Shown: one piece after another, positions 59,801 through 64,000 of the stretch
Layout of the letters: each line of letters starts with the position of its first letter
Numbering within the stretch: the stretch's first letter is position 1
Assembly: GCF_003047105.1 (NCBI RefSeq)
Contig: NZ_CP028475.1
Location: 1,488,001-1,552,000, forward strand
Direction of reading: 5' to 3'
DNA length: 64,000 nucleotides
Origin: Celeribacter baekdonensis
GTDB lineage: Bacteria > Pseudomonadota > Alphaproteobacteria > Rhodobacterales > Rhodobacteraceae
The notes under the pieces: generated by a model
The model's input: only the letters and a program-made list of their open reading frames with translations
Databases searched by the model: none
Told to the model about the DNA's origin: nothing
Translations under genes and position numbers: made by a program

Positions 59801-60285
59801 CCGATTACATGGACCGCCACGATCAATTCGGCCCGGTTCGGACCTTGCCGACGAAAAACTTTTTCTACGGCATGGAGATGGGCGAAGAGATTTCAGTGTC
59901 GATCGACCCCGGCGTGACCTTGGAAATCCGCTGTCAGGCCTTGGGTGAGCCGGATGAAAAGGGTGAGGTCAAACTGTTTTTCGAACTGAACGGCCAGCCG
60001 CGCACCGTGCGTGTCAAAGACCGCTCTGCGGCGTCCACCACCACCGCGCGGCCCAAAGCCGAACTCGGCAACCCCAAACACATTGGTGCGCCGATGCCCG
60101 GCGTTGTGGCGACAGTGGCAGTGACCGCGGGCCAAAAGGTCAAAAAGGGTGATGTGTTGGTGACCATCGAGGCGATGAAAATGGAAACCTCGATCAACGC
60201 CGACCAAGACGGCGTGATCAAGGCGGTCAATGTCAGCCCCGCCAGTCAGATCGACGCCAAGGATCTCTTGGTCGAGTTCGAATAA
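56842..60285 (+). CDS. pyc: Pyruvate carboxylase
   Basis: A 1147-residue multidomain enzyme that carboxylates pyruvate to oxaloacetate. Residues 1-460 are biotin carboxylase (KVLIANRGEIAIRVMRAANEMG; ATP-grasp loop ASWGGGGRGMR; EVNPRVQVEHTVTEEVTG). Residues about 535-830 are the carboxyltransferase TIM barrel (TDTTMRDGHQSLLATRMR; HFHTHDTSGAAAATILAA metal His pair). A PC tetramerisation region follows. The last 75 residues are the biotin carrier domain with biotinyl Lys in VTIEAMKMETSI. Full family length, single chain. Anaplerotic role. Confidence 0.98.
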   Translation: MANFKKVLIANRGEIAIRVMRAANEMGKRTVAIYAEEDKLSLHRFKADEAYKIGEGMGPVAAYLSIEEIIRVAKLSGADAIHPGYGLLSENPDFVDACTEAGITFIGPKAKTMRELGDKASARKVAVKAGVPVIPATDVLGDDWDAIRKEASEIGFPLMLKASWGGGGRGMRPIMNAEELEEKVKEGRREAVSAFGNGEGYLEKMIIRARHVEVQILGDSQGNIYHLYERDCSVQRRNQKVVERAPAPYLSETQREEICNLGKRICEFVNYECAGTVEFLMDMDTGKFYFIEVNPRVQVEHTVTEEVTGIDIVRAQILIAEGKSLVEATGVASQYDVKLDGHALQCRVTTEDPANNFIPDYGRITTYRSATGMGIRLDGGTAYSGAVITRYYDSLLTKVTAWAPTPEAAIARMDRALREFRIRGVSTNIAFVENLLKHPIFLGNEYTTKFIDETPSLFDFKPRRDRATKILTYLSEITVNGHPETLGRAKPAADARTPTIPALRMETPLPGTRQLLDAQGPQAVADWMLAQKQLLITDTTMRDGHQSLLATRMRSIDMINAAPAYAANLPGLFSVECWGGATFDVAYRFLQECPWQRLRDIREKMPNLMTQMLLRASNGVGYTNYPDNVVQSFVKQAAETGVDVFRVFDSLNWVENMRVAMDAVIESGKVCEGTICYTGDLFDPARAKYDLKYYVQMGKDLKAAGAHVLGLKDMAGLLKPAQARVLVKALKEEVGLPIHFHTHDTSGAAAATILAAADAGVDAIDAAMDAFSGGTSQACLGSIVEATRFTERDTGLDISAIRELSNYWEAVRGQYAAFESGLKAPASEVYLHEMPGGQFTNLKAQARSLGLEEKWHEVAQCYADVNMMFGDIVKVTPSSKVVGDMALMMVSQGLTRAQVEDPKHDVAFPDSVIDMMRGNLGQPPNGFPDTILKKVLGKEKPNLERPGKHLPAVDLEATRKELAAKFEDCAIDDEDLNGYLMYPKVFTDYMDRHDQFGPVRTLPTKNFFYGMEMGEEISVSIDPGVTLEIRCQALGEPDEKGEVKLFFELNGQPRTVRVKDRSAASTTTARPKAELGNPKHIGAPMPGVVATVAVTAGQKVKKGDVLVTIEAMKMETSINADQDGVIKAVNVSPASQIDAKDLLVEFE

Positions 60286-60303
60286 GCCTTTGAAAGACCC
60301 AAT

Positions 60304-60331
60304 AAAAGCCCCGCTCCGGCGGGGCTTTTTT
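60304..60331. terminator. Terminator shared by pyc and benE
   Basis: AAAAGCCCCGC-TCCG-GCGGGGCTTTTTT, convergent genes on both sides. Confidence 0.9.
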
Positions 60332-61496
60332 ATGCGCGCATTTTGCGGTGCGTCAAAGCCAACGACGTCAAAGCCCCAAACACCAACGCCCATACCGGCG
60401 CCCCGATGCTCATGAAACTGATGCCCGATACTGTGGTCATAAAGGTCACCAAAGCGGCATCACGATGCGCGGGCGTGGCCAGAGCCGCACTCAGGCTCGC
60501 GCTGATCGTGTTCAAAAGCGCAAGCCCGGCGATGGTGACAACAAGCGCTTTTGGCGCGATGACAAAAAGGCTGATCACCGCCGCGCCCATCAGACCGACC
60601 ATACAATAGAGCAGGCCGGTGACCATCGCCGCTTTCCAGCGCGTGGCCGGATTGTCGTCCGCCTCAGGCCCGGCGCAAATCGCCGCCGTGATCGCCGCCA
60701 AGTTAAAGGCATAGCCACCAAACGGCGCGAGGATGAGCGTGGTCACCCCGGTCACCGTGATGGCCGAGGACACCGGAAGCGCGTATCCCGCCCCCTTCAT
60801 GGTGACGACGCCCGGCATGTTTTGCGAGGTCATGGTGACGATATAAAGCGGCACGCCAATCCCAATCAGCGCCGAAAGTGAGAAACTCGGCATCGTAAAA
60901 ACAGGCGCGGCGAGGGAAAACTCAAACGCGGTGTCGGTGACAAACGCGCCGGTGAATGCGCAAAAGACGATGCCCGCCAACAGCACCGAAGGGATGGCAA
61001 ACCGGGCGAACCAGCGCCGCCCGGCCAGATAGATCGCACACATCAGCGCCACCAGCGGCAGGTTGTCCTCCATCGACGAAAACACCCCAAGCCCAAAGCG
61101 AAACAGGATGCCCGCCAACATGGCGCTGCCGATGGCCTCGGGGATGAGATGCGCGACTTTTTCGAACCACCCGGTGAGACCTGTCAGGGTCAAAAGCGCG
61201 CCGCAAAACAAAAAGGCACCGATGGCCTCGGACGGGCTCACGCCGTGCAGACTGAGCACCAAAAGCGCGGCCCCCGGAGTGGACCATGCGGTCAGGATCG
61301 GCATCCGGTAGCGCAGGGTGAGGATCAAGGTCGAGAGGCCCATGCCCAGTCCCAGCGCCAACATCCAACTGCTGGCTTGCGCCTGGCTCAGGCCCAGCAC
61401 GTCAATGGCCTGAAAGATGATCGCGACGCTGCTGGTATAGCCCAAAAGCACGGCAATGGCACCAGAGACGAGGTGGGAGAGTTTCAATCCTGACAT
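60330..61496 (-). CDS. BenE-type benzoate/H+ symporter family protein
   Basis: A 388-residue membrane protein with about twelve hydrophobic helices. It shows the BenE family look: HLVSGAIAVLLGYTSSVAIIFQA at the start, TAWSTPGAALLVL, GYAFNLAAITAAICAGPEAD, and an aromatic/Gly-rich C-terminal half. Known members import benzoate; the substrate here is only inferred. Divergent from an XRE-cupin regulator that probably controls it. Confidence 0.9.
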   Translation of the reverse strand: MSGLKLSHLVSGAIAVLLGYTSSVAIIFQAIDVLGLSQAQASSWMLALGLGMGLSTLILTLRYRMPILTAWSTPGAALLVLSLHGVSPSEAIGAFLFCGALLTLTGLTGWFEKVAHLIPEAIGSAMLAGILFRFGLGVFSSMEDNLPLVALMCAIYLAGRRWFARFAIPSVLLAGIVFCAFTGAFVTDTAFEFSLAAPVFTMPSFSLSALIGIGVPLYIVTMTSQNMPGVVTMKGAGYALPVSSAITVTGVTTLILAPFGGYAFNLAAITAAICAGPEADDNPATRWKAAMVTGLLYCMVGLMGAAVISLFVIAPKALVVTIAGLALLNTISASLSAALATPAHRDAALVTFMTTVSGISFMSIGAPVWALVFGALTSLALTHRKMRA

Positions 61497-61564
61497 GGAT
61501 TTGCGCCTTTTGATCGGGAGTTGTGATGCGAACTTGCGTTGGGGCCTGCACCGCCGTAATGTGG

Positions 61565-61592
61565 ACGCTATAGCGTACGAGCGTTATAGCGC
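61565..61592. promoter_or_regulatory. Twin palindromic operator, benE / XRE regulator
   Basis: ACGCTATAGCGT (61565-61576) is a perfect 12-base palindrome. GCGTTATAGCGC (61581-61592) is a near copy, 16 bases centre to centre. Both lie in the 126-base divergent promoter region, as expected for dimer binding by the XRE regulator. Confidence 0.65.
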
Positions 61593-61622
61593 ACAAGCCC
61601 TTTGAAAGCCCTGCCGAGCAAA

Positions 61623-62198
61623 ATGCCAAATCCAGCCCCTGCCCTGCCCATCCAGCTCAACCTCAAATCCATCCGCACCGAGGCAGGTCTCAGCCTGTCG
61701 CAAGCGGCGGAGCTGACCGGGGTGAGCAAGGCGATGTTGGGACAGATCGAGCGCGGCGAATCCTCGCCAACACTGGCGACATTGTGGAAACTGGCCAAGG
61801 GGTTTCACCTACCGCTGACCGCCCTCATTGAGGACCGGGTGACGCCCACAACCGCCCGCACAGGACCGCGCCCCCGGCCTGAGGTGCGGTTTGAGGAGAG
61901 CATCAGCTTTCACCCGATTTTTGCCTTTGACCCGATCTTTGGCTCAGAGACATTCTTGATCCGGTTAGAGCCGGGGCAAACCCATGTGTCTCAGCCGCAT
62001 GACAGCGGTGTGGTTGAGGATATTTTCGTCACCAAAGGCACGATTGAACTTTTGCTGGCAGGGGAATGGACCCGATATAACGAGGGCGACGCGGTGCGAT
62101 TTGCCGCTGACCAACCGCACAGCTATCGCAACCCAACCCGCGCCCCCGCGCAGTTTCACAACACGTTGCACTATCCGCGCACGCCTGCGTCGCTTTAG
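61623..62198 (+). CDS. XRE family regulator with C-terminal cupin domain
   Basis: A 191-residue protein; ATG at 61623 preferred to a TTG 21 bases upstream. The helix-turn-helix lies in residues 10-65 (LKSIRTEAGLSLSQAAELTGVSKAMLGQIERGESSPTLATLWKLAKGF). The second half is a small cupin (LEPGQTHVSQPHDSGVVEDIFVTKGTIELLLAGEWTRYNEGDAVRFAADQPHSYRN), presumably sensing a ligand. Divergent from the BenE gene. The stop overlaps that of the convergent flavoprotein by four bases. Confidence 0.93.
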   Translation: MPNPAPALPIQLNLKSIRTEAGLSLSQAAELTGVSKAMLGQIERGESSPTLATLWKLAKGFHLPLTALIEDRVTPTTARTGPRPRPEVRFEESISFHPIFAFDPIFGSETFLIRLEPGQTHVSQPHDSGVVEDIFVTKGTIELLLAGEWTRYNEGDAVRFAADQPHSYRNPTRAPAQFHNTLHYPRTPASL

Positions 62199-63328
62199 CG
62201 GCGATAGGCGCGCAAATAATGCCATTCAAAATAGCGTTTGGCCCAATGAAGCAGTCGACAGCTTGGCAGGGTGATCGCACGTTTCTCGTTGCGAAACACA
62301 AGGATACCCTTGTTGACAGAATCCACGATGCAGACGAGTTCGGATTTGAATTGATGGCTGGCGTCGCGCCCGGCCAACACGTCACCGATATTGGCCACGG
62401 CGGCCACGGCTTGTAAATCCGCCTGATGCGCCTGTTTCGCCAACCACGACGGCCCCGGATAAGACCCTGTGTCGCCGACCACATAAGTGTTGGGCCACCC
62501 GACCACACGGCATTTCTCATCCGCCTGAACAAACCCGCCCTCGGAGCGCGGCAAATCGGTGTTGTCGAGCCATGTCGGCCCAGTCAGCCCCGACATGAAC
62601 AACACCAGATCGGCGGGGATGTCTTCGCGTTCGGTCACCACCTTGTCCGCCTCGATACGAATAGGTTTCGCGCCGATATGGATCGAGACATCGCGTTTGC
62701 GCATCTCATTCAAAAGACCTTCGACGGCGCGATCTCCAAGCCGTTGCCCGGGGCGCTCGGAGCCATTGAAAAACACCAGTTTGAACCTGTCGCGTCGCCC
62801 CTGTTGTCGCAACATGGTGTCGATGCCAAAGAGGAATTCGAACATCGGCCCGCCGCGCACCGCTTGCGGCTCTTTCGGGTTGGTGCCAAAGCCCAGCGCA
62901 ATGGTGCCGCCGGTCATGTCGCGGATGCGGTCGTGGATGATCTGACCGTTGATCGCCCCCTCGCAGGGGATGATCGCATGCTCGGCCAAACCGGGGAGCT
63001 TTTTGAGATACCGCCCGCCGGTGGCGATGATCAGGTGATCGTTGGTCAAAGTGCCCGTGTCGGTTTCGACCGTGCGCCCGTTGTCCGAAACCGAAACCAC
63101 CCGACCCTCATGCCAATGGACCTTTTCACGGGCGAAAAACCGCGACAGATCGACGTCGATGTCTTTGGCCGAACGAATACCCGAGGGCATCCAGATCAGG
63201 CTCGGCAAATAGGTCAGGTGGGTGTTGGGGGACACGACGGTGATCTGCGCGTCTATCTTGGCCTTGCGAATTTCGCGCACGGCCGTGAGCGCACCAAAGC
63301 CACTGCCAAGGATCATGATATGGGTCAT
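62195..63328 (-). CDS. FAD-dependent oxidoreductase, sulfide:quinone reductase-like
   Basis: A 377-residue flavoprotein. IMILGSGFGALTAVREIRKAK is the FAD dinucleotide loop, LIIATGGRYLKKLPG the ATG block, and NTYVVGDTGSYPGPSWLAKQAHQAD the second FAD block. The overall pattern fits FCSD/SQR-type disulfide oxidoreductases. Cys residues at IIPCEGA and DEKCRVVG could play a redox role, but the exact SQR Cys pair is not clear. I call it SQR-like; another quinone-linked NADH or sulfide dehydrogenase is possible. Confidence 0.85.
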   Translation of the reverse strand: MTHIMILGSGFGALTAVREIRKAKIDAQITVVSPNTHLTYLPSLIWMPSGIRSAKDIDVDLSRFFAREKVHWHEGRVVSVSDNGRTVETDTGTLTNDHLIIATGGRYLKKLPGLAEHAIIPCEGAINGQIIHDRIRDMTGGTIALGFGTNPKEPQAVRGGPMFEFLFGIDTMLRQQGRRDRFKLVFFNGSERPGQRLGDRAVEGLLNEMRKRDVSIHIGAKPIRIEADKVVTEREDIPADLVLFMSGLTGPTWLDNTDLPRSEGGFVQADEKCRVVGWPNTYVVGDTGSYPGPSWLAKQAHQADLQAVAAVANIGDVLAGRDASHQFKSELVCIVDSVNKGILVFRNEKRAITLPSCRLLHWAKRYFEWHYLRAYRR

Positions 63329-63631
63329 TTACGGGCCTCCGGGGGGCCCATCCCCACAAGGCTCTTAGACGGGCCGAGGCGAAAATGGGCGCATAGCTGT
63401 TCAGGTTCATCACTGACATGCGCGGGATCGACCCGAGCTGTCTTTAATCCAAATCAAAGATATATTTAAAAAATACCTAAATGCACTGCGGCGCGATGCC
63501 TCGCAATTGACGCCCCTCTGCCATGCCCCAAACAACCGCAAATCAAAGCAAATCGAAAAAATCCGATCAAAGCTCCATTTTCCTCTTGCAGCTTCGGGCG
63601 GGATTTCATATCTCACGCCTCACCCAAGGAC
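63329..63631. other. Gene-free stretch before the tRNA genes
   Basis: A 303-base gap with an AT-rich patch (63442-63482, TATATTTAAAAAATACC). It should hold the tRNA promoter. No coding signal. Confidence 0.4.
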
Positions 63632-63706
63632 GCGGGCGTAGCTCAGGGGTAGAGCATAACCTTGCCAAGGTTAGGGTCGAGAGTTCGAATCTCTTCGCCC
63701 GCTCCA
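63632..63706 (+). tRNA. tRNA-Gly (GCC), first copy
   Basis: Acceptor arms GCGGGCG/CGCCCGC, D-arm TAGCTCAGGGGTAGAGC, anticodon stem TAACC/GGTTA with loop TTGCCAA (anticodon GCC), T-arm GAGAGTTCGAATCTCTT, and encoded CCA at 63704-63706. Confidence 0.97.
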
Positions 63707-63773
63707 ATTTTCCCTCCGATCCCAGATCGGAACCCCAAGGGAAACGTCAGACCCACGTTACGGGACACGCCGA

Positions 63774-63848
63774 GCGGGCGTAGCTCAGGGGTAGAGCATA
63801 ACCTTGCCAAGGTTAGGGTCGAGAGTTCGAATCTCTTCGCCCGCTCCA
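63774..63848 (+). tRNA. tRNA-Gly (GCC), second copy
   Basis: Identical over all 75 bases to the first copy, including the encoded CCA. Only 67 bases separate the two. A perfect AATTCTCT-CTC-AGAGAATT hairpin (63848-63866) starts at the CCA end. Confidence 0.97.
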
Positions 63849-63881
63849 ATTCTCTCTCAGAGAATTTGAAAAATCGCGTTG

Positions 63882-63901
63882 GCGCTCCTCGGGGCGCTTT
63901 T
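63882..63901 (+). terminator. Terminator after the tRNA-Gly pair
   Basis: GCGCTCC/GGGGCGC stem followed by TTTT, 33 bases after the second tRNA. Confidence 0.6.
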
Positions 63902-64000
63902 CGCGTTTTTGAGCATCATGTTTTGAATGCCTGATTTGACCCGCTCTGCAACCCATGGGAGGGGGGGGCACCACATCACCACATCCGGGGACAAAACCAC

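Overview
The window is a chromosomal segment of an alphaproteobacterium of the Rhodobacteraceae (Roseobacter group). The evidence is the aerobic cobaltochelatase genes cobS and cobT, DUF2484 genes inside the cell-wall cluster, Hint-domain secreted proteins, a DUF1127 gene followed by CCUCCUCCC-loop small RNAs, and a high-GC codon bias. No species can be named from the sequence alone.

Layout. 1-1.9 kb: two tandem Hint-domain proteins, the first cut by the window edge. 1.96-5.4 kb: gatB, two DUF4177-like small proteins, a BolA protein and a J-domain protein. 5.5-12.6 kb: cobS and cobT, separated by a zinc-binding protein gene (zinT, with a likely Zur operator), a small secreted protein and an FMN reductase. 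12.7-18.1 kb: an M24 peptidase, a DUF427 protein, a ClC channel/exchanger and a GlcD-like FAD oxidase. 18.2-46.3 kb: the division and cell wall (dcw) cluster on the minus strand. In transcription order it runs mraZ, rsmH, ftsL, ftsI, murE, murF, mraY, murD, [DUF4034-like gene and a plus-strand lactate dehydrogenase], ftsW, murG, murC, [amino-acid permease, two DUF2484 genes], murB, ddl, ftsQ, ftsA, ftsZ, lpxC, bamD, recN. 47-53 kb: an Mrp/ApbC ATPase, the DUF1127 gene with its small-RNA array, a third Hint protein and a UvrD/PcrA helicase. 53-64 kb: a DJ-1/PfpI protein, a ribbon-helix-helix protein, a MarR regulator divergent from a drug-efflux MFS transporter, pyruvate carboxylase, a BenE transporter divergent from an XRE-cupin regulator, a flavoprotein and two identical tRNA-Gly(GCC) genes.

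The most striking locus is 48.45-49.02 kb. A 71-residue DUF1127 protein is followed by eight consecutive stem-loops. Their arms differ between copies but still pair, and each loop shows nearly the same CCTCCTCCCT motif. They fall into four two-hairpin units, the last ending in a terminator. This matches the ccaF1-CcsR1-4 ('cuckoo' RNA) locus of Rhodobacter sphaeroides, so it is a homologue of a described but little-known system.

Four genes (DUF808, GlcD-like, DUF4034-like, UvrD/PcrA) are broken by single-base frameshifts, five sites in all, located in or next to G/C (or A/T) runs, with a well-conserved continuation in the neighbouring frame. The repeated pattern suggests homopolymer sequencing errors more than real pseudogenes, and these genes are annotated here at full length.
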